Shown one piece after another: positions 26,726 through 35,073 of a stretch of DNA of 64,000 nt. The notes below the pieces were generated by a model. The model saw only the letters and a program-made list of their open reading frames with translations, searched no databases and was not told the DNA's origin. Made by a program: the position numbers and the translations under genes. Within the stretch, counting starts at the first letter, position 1, and each line of letters opens with the position of its first letter. Source of the DNA: an uncultured Selenomonas sp. (GTDB lineage Bacteria; Bacillota; Negativicutes; Selenomonadales; Selenomonadaceae); assembly GCA_902780535.1 (NCBI GenBank), contig CACZFT010000003.1, forward strand, positions 1 to 64,000. Direction: 5' to 3'.

Positions 26726-27853
26726 TCACTTCCCCCATGTCGTCCGGCAGACGATGTCCGTATAGCTCTGGATGATCCGCACGACCTTTTCCGAGACGTT
26801 CGTCGCGAGATAGTCCTGCGGCAGCGGTCGATGAATATGTTCCTCTGCCATCGCAACAGCCATCTCGATGGCCTGCCCGATGCTCTCTTCCGTGATGCCT
26901 CCGATGACGATCGTGCCGGCATCGAGCACTTCCGGCCGTTCCGTCGATGTGCGGATGAGGACGGCGGGGAAATCCAGGAGCGCGCTTTCTTCCGAGAGCG
27001 TCCCGCTGTCGGAGAGGACGCAGGCGGCACTTCGCTGGAGCTTGTTGTAGTCGAGATAGCCGAAGGGCTTCAGGCTGCGAACGAGCGGATGGAACTGGAA
27101 GCTTCTCTGCTCGATGAACTTCCTGCTTCTTGGATGCGTGGAATAGATGACGGGCATCTGATACCGTTCTGCAATGCCGTTGATGGCATTCATGAGGCTC
27201 AGGAAGTTTTCTTCGTTGTCGATGTTTTCTTCGCGGTGCGCCGAAAGCAGGAAATACTTCCCAGCTTCGAGGCCGAGACGGTCGAGCACGTCACTCGCTT
27301 CGATCTGCTCCTGATGCGCTTCGAGGACTTCCTTCATCGGCGAGCCCGTGACGAACATGGTCTTGCCGTCGATGCCCTCGCTCAGGAGGTAGCGCCGCGA
27401 GTTCTCGGTATACGGCAGGTTGATGTCGGAGATGTGGTCGACAATCGTGCGGTTCACCATCTCGGAGACGTTCCAATCCCAGCAGCGGTTGCCCGCTTCC
27501 ATGTGGAAGATGGGGATTTTGAGGCGCTTGGCGGAAATAGCCGAGAGCGCGGAGTTCGTGTCGCCGAGGACGAGCAGGGCGTCAGGGCGTTCTTCCTGCA
27601 GCACGTCGTAGGATTTTGCGAGGATGTTCCCCATCGAAGCACCGAGATTCTTCCCCGCACAGTCGAGGTAGTGGTCGGGTGCCCGCAGGCCGAGCTCTTC
27701 GAAAAAGACCTGGTTGAGTTCGTAGTCGTAGTTCTGCCCCGTATGGACGAGAACGTGGTCGAAATACCGGTCGGCGCACTTGATGACTTCGGACAGCCGG
27801 ATGATCTCGGGGCGCGTGCCGAGGATCGTCATGAGCTTGAGCTTTCTTGCCAT
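26726..27853 (-). CDS. capG: UDP-L-FucNAc synthesis: UDP-GlcNAc 2-epimerase-family enzyme CapG/FnlC/WbjD
   Basis: Last step of UDP-N-acetyl-L-fucosamine synthesis (C2 epimerisation of UDP-L-PneNAc/TalNAc-type intermediate). Family motifs: TILGTRPEIIRLSEVI at the N-terminus, VLVHTGQNYDYELN, LVLGDTNSAL, IFHMEAGNR, LSAHREENIDN and VLSDSGTLSEES. 375 residues. The call CapG, rather than plain WecB, rests on its position directly after capE and capF in the same operon. Confidence 0.92.
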   Translation of the reverse strand: MARKLKLMTILGTRPEIIRLSEVIKCADRYFDHVLVHTGQNYDYELNQVFFEELGLRAPDHYLDCAGKNLGASMGNILAKSYDVLQEERPDALLVLGDTNSALSAISAKRLKIPIFHMEAGNRCWDWNVSEMVNRTIVDHISDINLPYTENSRRYLLSEGIDGKTMFVTGSPMKEVLEAHQEQIEASDVLDRLGLEAGKYFLLSAHREENIDNEENFLSLMNAINGIAERYQMPVIYSTHPRSRKFIEQRSFQFHPLVRSLKPFGYLDYNKLQRSAACVLSDSGTLSEESALLDFPAVLIRTSTERPEVLDAGTIVIGGITEESIGQAIEMAVAMAEEHIHRPLPQDYLATNVSEKVVRIIQSYTDIVCRTTWGK

Positions 27854-27854
27854 G

Positions 27855-28964
27855 TCATACCTCCATGCGATAGGTGTCGGGATGCGCGGGGTCGAAGTTC
27901 TCGTTGACCCACATGAGTGTCACCATGTCGGTCTCTCCCGTGTTCTCGATTTCGTGGGTGTAGCCGGGCGGAATCTCGACGACTTTGAGCTTGTCACCCG
28001 AGACGTCGTACGTGAGGATCTTGTCGCTCCCGACCTTCCGCAGGCGGATGACGCCCGTACCTGCAACGACGAGGAATTTCTCGTGCTTCGACTGGTGCCA
28101 GTGTCCCCCCTTCACAATATGCGGATGCGAGAGGTTGACAGAAATCTGCCCCTGCCCTTCCGTCCGCAGAAATTCCGTGAAAGCGCCGCGCGCATCCGTA
28201 TGCGATTGGAGCGGATAGGAAAAGCCGTCTTCCGGCAAATAGCTCAGATACGTGCTGTAGAGCTTCTGGATGAACGCATCACTGAGGGCCGGGACGCCGA
28301 GCGTCTGCCGGTCATCGCGGAAGCTCCGAATGAGCTCTGCGAGCTTTCCGACGGTACAGTCATAGACGGGCTCGGTTGAATAAAAGCCATCTGCCATTTT
28401 CCCCTTGCCGCAAAGTGCGTCAAAAAACGAAGCAATGACATCATCAACATAGACGAGATGCAGCTCATGACGAGCATCGTCGATGCGGATGGGCAGGCCG
28501 TGCGCGATGTGGTGGCAGAACGTCGCGACGACGCTGTTGTATTCCGGGCGACACCATTTTCCGAAGACGTTCGGCAGGCGATAGACCATGGCCTTCGTTC
28601 CTGCTTCCGCTGCATAAGCTCGCAGGATGCGCTCGGCCTCCCGCTTGCTACAGCCATAGGCATTGTCCTGCTCCGCCTGTGTCGAGGAGGCAAACAGGAC
28701 GGGACAGCCTGCAGAACGCTTTTTCAGGCATTCCACCAATGCCTGCGTGAAGCCGACATTGCCATCGGCAAAGCCCTGATCCGTCTCCGGCCGGTTGACG
28801 CCCGCGAGATGCACAATGGCATCCACATCCTCGCACATCGCCGCAAGCGCATCTTCTCCCATTTCATGGTGATATGCGAGAACCTCCAGGTCTTCGGCCT
28901 GCCGCGCGGCCCAGAGGAAGTTCTTCCCGAGGAAGCCGCCAGCGCCGGTCAAAAGAATCTTCAT
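27855..28964 (-). CDS. capF: UDP-L-FucNAc synthesis: bifunctional reductase/epimerase CapF/FnlB/WbjC
   Basis: CapF reduces and epimerises the CapE product. The N-terminal SDR domain begins ILLTGAGGFLGKNFL, with VHLAGVNRPE, the catalytic YGCSK and YRLPNVFGKWCRPEYNS. From about residue 250 a cupin domain follows, with SHPHIVKGGHWHQSKHEKFLV carrying metal-binding His, and HEIEN. 369 residues. It overlaps capE by ATGA. Confidence 0.94.
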   Translation of the reverse strand: MKILLTGAGGFLGKNFLWAARQAEDLEVLAYHHEMGEDALAAMCEDVDAIVHLAGVNRPETDQGFADGNVGFTQALVECLKKRSAGCPVLFASSTQAEQDNAYGCSKREAERILRAYAAEAGTKAMVYRLPNVFGKWCRPEYNSVVATFCHHIAHGLPIRIDDARHELHLVYVDDVIASFFDALCGKGKMADGFYSTEPVYDCTVGKLAELIRSFRDDRQTLGVPALSDAFIQKLYSTYLSYLPEDGFSYPLQSHTDARGAFTEFLRTEGQGQISVNLSHPHIVKGGHWHQSKHEKFLVVAGTGVIRLRKVGSDKILTYDVSGDKLKVVEIPPGYTHEIENTGETDMVTLMWVNENFDPAHPDTYRMEV

Positions 28965-29986
28965 GCTTTCTCCCAGCTTTCCAGTTCGTTCTGCACGTAA
29001 TCGACAGAGAGCAATTTCGCTTTCACGCCATCGACATCGAGCTGTTCCGTGTTGCTCGACGTATAGGGCACGGCCGTACGCACGGCATCGTCGCCCGTCG
29101 AGAAATACTTCTCGTAATTGAGGTTGCGCTCATCGCGCGGGATGCGGAAATAGCGTCCCATGTCGATGGCTTTCACGCGCTCTTCCGAGGTCATGAGCGT
29201 CTCATAGAGTTTTTCCCCGTGGCGCGTGCCGATGTACTGGATGCCCGTGTCGCCGAAGAGCGCCTGCACGCCTTTCGCGAGGTCGCCGATTGTGCTGGCG
29301 GGCGCTTTCTGGATGAAGAGGTCACCCGTGTGTGCATGTTCGAATGCGAATAGCACGAGATCGACGGCCTCGTCGAGACTCATGAGAAAGCGCGTCATGT
29401 CGGGGTTTGTAATCGTGACGGGCTTGCCTTTTTTGATCTGCTCGATGAAGAGTGGGATGACGCTGCCGCGCGAGCACATGACGTTGCCGTAGCGCGTGCA
29501 GCAGATGGTTGTCCGCGCCTCGTCGACGTTGCGCGATTTCGAGAGCACGACTTTCTCCATCATGGCTTTCGAGATGCCCATCGCATTGATCGGGTACGCC
29601 GCCTTGTCCGTCGAGAGGCAGACAACTTTCCGGACGCCTGCGCGGATGGCCGCCGAGAGCACGTTGTCCGTGCCGAGCACGTTTGTCCGCACGGCCTCAA
29701 CGGGGAAGAACTCACACGACGGCACCTGCTTCAGCGCGGCTGCATGGAAGATGTAGTCGACGCCATGCATCGCATCCTCCACGCTGCGCGGGTCGCGCAC
29801 GTCGCCGATGTAGTACTGGATCTTGTCGCTCCGGTAATGGCGGCGCATGTCGTCCTGCTTCTTCTCATCCCGCGAGAAGATGCGGATTTCCCCGATATCC
29901 GTCGCGAGGAACCGCCGCAGCACCGCATTGCCGAACGACCCCGTGCCGCCCGTAATCAGCAACACTTTTTCTGAAAAGATTCCCAT
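28961..29986 (-). CDS. capE: UDP-L-FucNAc synthesis: UDP-GlcNAc 4,6-dehydratase/5-epimerase CapE/FnlA/WbjB
   Basis: CapE starts UDP-L-FucNAc synthesis. LLITGGTGSFGNAVL is the NAD(P) loop, and IFSRDEKKQDDMRRHY, HAAALKQVPSCEFFPVEA and STDKAAYPINAMGISK follow. The MGxSK in place of the usual YxxxK is what this dehydratase group shows. 341 residues, cytoplasmic. FnlA/CapE-type proteins share the length and the RHGEKLYETLM segment seen near residue 260. Confidence 0.93.
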   Translation of the reverse strand: MGIFSEKVLLITGGTGSFGNAVLRRFLATDIGEIRIFSRDEKKQDDMRRHYRSDKIQYYIGDVRDPRSVEDAMHGVDYIFHAAALKQVPSCEFFPVEAVRTNVLGTDNVLSAAIRAGVRKVVCLSTDKAAYPINAMGISKAMMEKVVLSKSRNVDEARTTICCTRYGNVMCSRGSVIPLFIEQIKKGKPVTITNPDMTRFLMSLDEAVDLVLFAFEHAHTGDLFIQKAPASTIGDLAKGVQALFGDTGIQYIGTRHGEKLYETLMTSEERVKAIDMGRYFRIPRDERNLNYEKYFSTGDDAVRTAVPYTSSNTEQLDVDGVKAKLLSVDYVQNELESWEKA

Positions 29987-29989
29987 CGA

Positions 29990-31270
29990 TCATCTGCTCC
30001 CTTCCCGGCTCGTTTCTTCATAGATGGAAAGCACCTGCCGGACGATGGCGTCCGGATCATGCCGATCGTGCATCGTCTTCTGCGCACGGGAAGACATTGC
30101 CGTCGCCAGCGCATCATCCTCGAACACTTTCCGCACATACGCCGCCAGCATGTATGGCGCATCTGCCTGGTACAGCAGTCCGCTTCGTCCATGCTCGATG
30201 AGCGTCGCGAGCCCGCCGACAAGCGAGGCGACGACCGGCACGCCGAGCATCATCGCCTCGGCCACAGAGTTCGGCGAGTTCTCGATGGTCGAAGCCGAAA
30301 CGAAGACATGCGCCCGCAGATACTCCCTGCGCATCTCCTCTGCCGAAAGCCGCCCGAGGAACGTAATGCAATCGCTGACGCCAAGGCTCTCAGCCAAATC
30401 AGAGAGATACGCTCCATACGTCGAACGATGCCCCTCTGCATCCGGCTGCATCGGATTTGTGCCGCCGACAAAGACACGGAGGTCTGGATACCATGCTTTC
30501 AGAATCTGAAGCGCTGGCAGGACAAAATGGAATCCCTTGACGGGATAGCCTGCCTGACTCAAGAAGATGGTATGGCGTGTGCAAGCCCGGATATCCCACC
30601 GATGACCGGCCTCGTAAAACTCCGGCCGCAGGATTTCTTCGCAGAAGCGATAGCGAACCTCTGGGCAAAGCACCCGCGCACAGCTCTCATCCCAGAACGT
30701 CCGTCCGAGGACAACTCCCGCACCGCGCACGACATCCTGTTCGCGCACCGCCTGCCGCTGGAAAGCCGCGATGTCTCGCGCGATGCTGTTCCCATGCGCA
30801 TCGACTTCATGAACGACGGACGCAGGAAGACCGAGTGCATAGTGCTGCTGACAGAACGACAGAATCCCCTGCAGATGGCAGACGATCCGCTGCTCCATCC
30901 CGAGTTTCCGGCACGCCTGCAGCATCGCCCAAGCATGCGGATACTCCGTCCCCCAGATGTGCACGACGTCCGGCTGGAAGTCTGCAAGAATCCGCAAGAA
31001 GTCCGCCACCATCTGCCCGCAGGAAGCATCGTCCTGCAGCATGTCATCCCGGCTCGCATCGAAGGCATAGTAGCGGATGCCGTCATGGACGCCGTCATGA
31101 CGACGGGCAGCATCGCGGATGGGGAACGCCATCGCAATCTCGCAAACATCTCGTTCACGGAGTTTCGCCAAAAGCCCTTCCATCCAGCCGCCGAAGACCG
31201 TCCTTCGAATCTGAAACGCATCACAGAATTCTGGCAGAACGACATTGCAGAGCCAGAGCACACGCATCAC
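29990..31270 (-). CDS. Family 4 glycosyltransferase (GT4b)
   Basis: 426 residues, GT-B fold. N-terminal VLWLCNVVLPEFCDAF and the FGGWMEGLL loop; C-terminal HTIFLSQAGYPVKGFHFVLPAL, ITFLGRLSAEEM, and the GT4 ExxE region ASTIENSPNSVAEAMMLGVPVVAS. No membrane segment. It probably adds a hexose or amino sugar to the glycan repeat. It overlaps GT2c by ATGA. It has no extra Rossmann module, unlike most genes here. Confidence 0.9.
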   Translation of the reverse strand: MMRVLWLCNVVLPEFCDAFQIRRTVFGGWMEGLLAKLRERDVCEIAMAFPIRDAARRHDGVHDGIRYYAFDASRDDMLQDDASCGQMVADFLRILADFQPDVVHIWGTEYPHAWAMLQACRKLGMEQRIVCHLQGILSFCQQHYALGLPASVVHEVDAHGNSIARDIAAFQRQAVREQDVVRGAGVVLGRTFWDESCARVLCPEVRYRFCEEILRPEFYEAGHRWDIRACTRHTIFLSQAGYPVKGFHFVLPALQILKAWYPDLRVFVGGTNPMQPDAEGHRSTYGAYLSDLAESLGVSDCITFLGRLSAEEMRREYLRAHVFVSASTIENSPNSVAEAMMLGVPVVASLVGGLATLIEHGRSGLLYQADAPYMLAAYVRKVFEDDALATAMSSRAQKTMHDRHDPDAIVRQVLSIYEETSREGSR

Positions 31271-32469
31271 TGGAGCACCTCGCAGAGTTCCTTCTTGATG
31301 GGCGTCATCAGGAGATCATGCTCCCATACAGCATAAGACTCAACATGCGTGAATCCCTGCGGCTGGAGCTGCGCAAGAATTTCATCCGCATAGAGATTGG
31401 TAACAATGATATGAGCATCTTTCGGAAGCTCTGCTGGCGACAAGCACGGAACTCCGTCAAGAGATGTTCCCCATACCTTCGGATTGCTGTCTGAAACTCC
31501 GTCCACCGGAATACCGCGCCATCGGAGCGATGCGAGAAAGCGCCGTCCAATGCGCCCGGCACAATAGATATACGTCCCCGCAGCCCCCGAATGAAGCTTG
31601 CGCCTCAGTTGCTCGCGCAACGCTTCCCCGTCAGCCGGCTCTTCCAACTTTTGCAAAGCATTCACCAAAACCTGCTCCGCCCGATGCCATCCTTTGAAAG
31701 AAAAGCGCGACAGCAGCGTCGAATAAAGAAGATACGGTGAAACGCCGCTCCGCTTCACCCCTGCATCCTGTAAGCCCTCCAGAATCCATGTCCAAAGCTG
31801 CTCTTCCTCTGCTGACATGCCCGCATAAGTGGCTGTCACCTGCTTCTCATGCACGCGCGAGCCCACAAGGCTCTTGTCAACATAAGCAAGCTTCTGATTC
31901 TTGAACATCCGGAACCACTGCTCATAGTCATTGACCGCGCGCACACGCTCATCAAAACCGCCGAACTCCTCGAAATACGATTTTGGAATTAGGAGCGTAC
32001 AACCGCTGATGAGACCCATCGCTACTGCAAACCATCCCGTCTCAACGAGATTTCTTCCAAAGCGCAGATTCTTCATCCGATAGCGGGTTCCGCTCGGATA
32101 CCGAACAAAATCGCAGTCCGAAAACACTGCCCGGTTCCAGTCGCCACAATCACGGAGCGCATCTACTTCCGCTTCAATCTTGTCCGGCGCATACCAGTCA
32201 TCATGCGACAGCCATGAAAAATACGCGCCCTTCATTTCCCGAATAGCCAGATTCAACGCCGTCGCCACGCCGCCATTTTCCTTCTCGAAATAACGAATCT
32301 TGTCGCCATACGACAAAGCAATCTCGCGCGTATCATCCGTAGAACCATCATTCACGACGAGAATCTCAATATTCGAATATGTCTGCGCGAGCGCGCTGTC
32401 AATGGCCTCACGCATGAAGTTGCTGCCATTGTAGACAGGAATGACGATAGAAACGAGTGGATCTTGCAC
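31267..32469 (-). CDS. Family 2 glycosyltransferase with C-terminal Rossmann-like module (GT2c)
   Basis: About 400 residues. The GT-A domain starts VSIVIPVYNGSNFMREAID, with VVNDGSTDDTREI and WLSHDDWYAPDKIEAEV. The C-terminal third begins GTYIYCAGRIGRRFL, the recurring YGxGxxG module. The start is chosen at GTG 32469, which has GGGAGGTC upstream; an earlier TTG would leave the ribosome site inside the gene. It is separated from the rest of the operon by the antisense rpn gene. Confidence 0.88.
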   Translation of the reverse strand: MQDPLVSIVIPVYNGSNFMREAIDSALAQTYSNIEILVVNDGSTDDTREIALSYGDKIRYFEKENGGVATALNLAIREMKGAYFSWLSHDDWYAPDKIEAEVDALRDCGDWNRAVFSDCDFVRYPSGTRYRMKNLRFGRNLVETGWFAVAMGLISGCTLLIPKSYFEEFGGFDERVRAVNDYEQWFRMFKNQKLAYVDKSLVGSRVHEKQVTATYAGMSAEEEQLWTWILEGLQDAGVKRSGVSPYLLYSTLLSRFSFKGWHRAEQVLVNALQKLEEPADGEALREQLRRKLHSGAAGTYIYCAGRIGRRFLASLRWRGIPVDGVSDSNPKVWGTSLDGVPCLSPAELPKDAHIIVTNLYADEILAQLQPQGFTHVESYAVWEHDLLMTPIKKELCEVLQ

Positions 32470-32525
32470 CCTTATGACCTCCCATTGCAAAACCGAGGAA
32501 ATATCTCTTCGCCACCTCGATTATC

Positions 32526-32554
32526 TTGCCAACCAAGAAAAATCTATGTAAAAT
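32526..32554 (+). promoter_or_regulatory. Promoter of rpn
   Basis: TTGCCA (32526-32531), 17-base spacer, TAAAAT (32549-32554) on the plus strand, about 25 bases before the start codon. Confidence 0.65.
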
Positions 32555-32578
32555 AAGAATTATAAAGGAAGTGACAGT

Positions 32579-33481
32579 ATGGCGAACCGGCAAGTCAAGG
32601 ATTCTGTCTTTCGCAAGCTCTTCAACAACCGCAAGGAACTCGCGGAACTCTATCAGGCCATCCAGCCAGACATCGAAGTGCTTCCCCAAGACCTCAAAAT
32701 CACGACGTTGCGGAACGTCTTCCTCGACAGCCAGAAGAACGACCTCTCATTCCTCTGGAAAGGCAAGTCCGTCGTCCTCATCGAGCACCAGAGCACATGG
32801 AACGAAAACATGCCGCTCCGGATGCTGCCGTACATCGACAAGATGTATCGAAAAATCATCAAAGAACGGGATGCCAAGCGCGCCATCTACCTCTCGAAAC
32901 TCGTCAAAATCCCGACACCGAAGTTCTACATCCTCTACAACGGCCCGAAACTTCCCGAGCCCCGTCCAGAACTCAGGCTTTCCGATGCTTTCGAGGACCC
33001 ACAGAATGGCGACCTTGAGCTCATCTGCCATGTCATCGATATTTCTTATGACTGCAACAACAAAATCCTGAATGCCTGCCGGCCGTTACGCGACTATAGC
33101 TATCTTGTCTACCTCATTCATGAGAACAAGCACGCTGGCATGACTGATGACGAGGCCATCCGTCATGCGGTGCTCGCCTGCATCGACCAAGGCATCCTAA
33201 AGAATTTCCTCAAGCAATACGGCAAGGAGGTTATCAACATGTTTTCACTGCAATGGAACGAAGAAGAAGCCAGGAAATACCGCGAAGAATACGCTGAAGA
33301 AGTCGGTCTACAGAAAGGTCTACAGAAGGGACGCTCGGAAGGACGTACAGAAGGAAAAGGTGAGATGATCCTCAACATGCTCAAAGAGCACATGCACCTC
33401 GATGCCATCGAGCGTTTCTCCGGCTGGTCTGCCGAACAGATTCGCGCGCTCGCGAAGAAGAACGGGCTTGCAGTTGAATGA
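32579..33481 (+). CDS. Rpn-family recombination-promoting nuclease (PD-(D/E)XK, putative transposase)
   Basis: 300 residues. N-terminal DSVFRKLFNNRKELAELYQAI, then NDLSFLWKGKSVVLIEHQST, which carries the D...ExQ nuclease core of the PD-(D/E)XK type, then PTPKFYILYNGP and a C-terminal KGLQKGRSEGRTEGKGEM repeat rich in Gly/Lys/Glu that is typical of this group. Relatives are RpnA-E nucleases that stimulate RecA-independent recombination. It is antisense to the surrounding operon, with its own promoter and AAAGGAAG ribosome site. No terminal inverted repeats were seen. Confidence 0.85.
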   Translation: MANRQVKDSVFRKLFNNRKELAELYQAIQPDIEVLPQDLKITTLRNVFLDSQKNDLSFLWKGKSVVLIEHQSTWNENMPLRMLPYIDKMYRKIIKERDAKRAIYLSKLVKIPTPKFYILYNGPKLPEPRPELRLSDAFEDPQNGDLELICHVIDISYDCNNKILNACRPLRDYSYLVYLIHENKHAGMTDDEAIRHAVLACIDQGILKNFLKQYGKEVINMFSLQWNEEEARKYREEYAEEVGLQKGLQKGRSEGRTEGKGEMILNMLKEHMHLDAIERFSGWSAEQIRALAKKNGLAVE

Positions 33482-33495
33482 ACCTTGTGATGCCA

Positions 33496-34620
33496 TCATT
33501 TTCTCTCTACATATGCATCTAATAATTCCACGATTGGAAAGTCGTGCGAATCTTCCCCATCTAGAACAATCATCAAAATTTCTCGTTGAACAATATCGCG
33601 ATAGTACTGCAGTTCAAAAGCCACCCACTTTGAAGCGCGAGACCGCTCCGAGCTCAGATACGCGAGCCTTTTCGCGTGTTGCATGCGAAATTTCAATACT
33701 TCTTCCGTATACTGTGACACCAAGCTCCGCCGCAGGAACTCACGATCTGCTGTCCAGTCGACATAGCAGCTCAATCCCGCCGCATTTGCTTTCTTTACAA
33801 AGGAACGAACCTGTTCCTTGTCCTGATAGCTATGTGACACAAACAAATCATACATCTTGACATACTGTACGGATTTTTGCTGTCGCAATTGCTGCGCCAG
33901 CAATTCCGGCGTTCCCACAAGATCAGCTTCCTCACGCATATACGATTTCTGCTTCCCTTTGAAATGTTTCCGAAGCCGTACATAATGCCCTATACGCTGC
34001 AAGACATGGAATGCATATTCGCGAATCTGATCGTTCCTCTCGCTATCATTCAACTTCCAGAAAAACGCCCACACTTTTTCACAATCGAATTTCTGGATTT
34101 CCTTGCAGATTTCCATCTTATCATTCGTTGTCGCTCCTCGCTGATGATATGCAACCATCATGGCATCCAGAAAGCCAGGGTCGATTTCTTGCAAATCCAA
34201 ATGCTGTTCTTCGCGCTTTCTTCTCATTTCCGCATTTTTGTGTTCGCGCTTCTGGCGATATGCGAGCTCCAGCCGCACTCGTTCGGCTTCATCATATTCT
34301 CGTTCATGCTTGACGCGATACCCACGGCTCAACAGCTGCTTGACTTTCTGCAAGCTGAAGAAAAACTGCTCCGCCCTCACTGGGTGATATCGCGTCTTTT
34401 TCCCCTTGCGTTTCAAAAATGCATCTTTCGCGCGATAGAGGCGATACCTCTCTTCCAGCATCTCCCATACATACGGATAATATTCCCGATAGCAATCTAG
34501 CAGGTCTTTCTCTGTATAGCCAGGCTTCAATGTCTTGACAATCTGATTCAATGGACGCGTCATGCTCTTGGAAATCCGCATGTTTTCCGCCTGATATTTC
34601 CGCTTCGTTTTTCCTGACAT
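33496..34620 (-). CDS. TIR-domain protein, candidate immune effector
   Basis: 374 residues. Residues 1-255 are highly charged and helical, with long Lys/Arg/Glu runs (HEREYDEAERVRLELAYRQKREHKNAEM), perhaps coiled coil. The C-terminal ~115 residues look like a bacterial TIR domain: YDLFVSHSYQDKEQVRSF, GLSCYVDWTADREFLRRSL and RASKWVAFELQYYRDI, where Glu near 336 may be the NADase residue. Bacterial TIR domains commonly cleave NAD or make cyclic ADP-ribose signals. It follows a small membrane protein by 18 bases, and its DNA looks more A/T-rich than its flanks. Alternative: a regulatory or scaffolding TIR protein. Confidence 0.8.
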   Translation of the reverse strand: MSGKTKRKYQAENMRISKSMTRPLNQIVKTLKPGYTEKDLLDCYREYYPYVWEMLEERYRLYRAKDAFLKRKGKKTRYHPVRAEQFFFSLQKVKQLLSRGYRVKHEREYDEAERVRLELAYRQKREHKNAEMRRKREEQHLDLQEIDPGFLDAMMVAYHQRGATTNDKMEICKEIQKFDCEKVWAFFWKLNDSERNDQIREYAFHVLQRIGHYVRLRKHFKGKQKSYMREEADLVGTPELLAQQLRQQKSVQYVKMYDLFVSHSYQDKEQVRSFVKKANAAGLSCYVDWTADREFLRRSLVSQYTEEVLKFRMQHAKRLAYLSSERSRASKWVAFELQYYRDIVQREILMIVLDGEDSHDFPIVELLDAYVERK

Positions 34621-34638
34621 AGCGGATTTCTCCCTTCG

Positions 34639-35073
34639 TCAAGCAACCAAAAAATAGAACAGGAACATCGTCACAGCGATGCCACCATAAAACCAAAATT
34701 CCGTTTTTGAAAACAGGCAGTTGCGATAACGGATGCAACGCACTTCTGCATGATCTTTGCAGGCAATGTTTCGCACATCCATATCAAAATCAATGCTGTC
34801 ATTTGACAACTCAATGACCCTCTTGAAAAGCACCCTATACTTTCTTTCCGTTCGAAGGTACCATGCATCCAGCAACCAAAATGACAGGAGAGGAACGAAT
34901 GCCAAAAGAAAGCATCGCTTGTCATTCGCTTGCGTGGAAATCGTCCCCACAAGCGAAATCAGCGCAACAGCCCATCCTTTCAGCTTGAAGCTGTTGCTTC
35001 CCATCCGACCGATCACAGCCTCGATCATTTCCAGATGCTTGATCTTGCAGTCACAGGAATTGCCGTCCATCAT
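34639..35073 (-). CDS. Small three-helix membrane protein paired with the TIR protein
   Basis: 144 residues with three hydrophobic segments: GWAVALISLVGTIS near 33-48, FLLAFVPLLSFWLLDAWYL near 55-74, and WFYGGIAVTMFLFYFLVA at the very C-terminus. An amphipathic N-terminal helix (KHLEMIEAVIGRMGSNSFKLK) precedes them. The plan resembles small SLATT-like membrane effectors but is not a firm match. The start overlaps the end of GT2b by 23 bases, so it is translationally coupled to it. With the next gene it forms a two-gene TIR/membrane pair. Confidence 0.7.
   Translation of the reverse strand: MMDGNSCDCKIKHLEMIEAVIGRMGSNSFKLKGWAVALISLVGTISTQANDKRCFLLAFVPLLSFWLLDAWYLRTERKYRVLFKRVIELSNDSIDFDMDVRNIACKDHAEVRCIRYRNCLFSKTEFWFYGGIAVTMFLFYFLVA

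Noticed and set aside
32579-33481. rpn as part of an insertion sequence
   Set aside because: No terminal inverted repeats or target duplication were seen around the gene.
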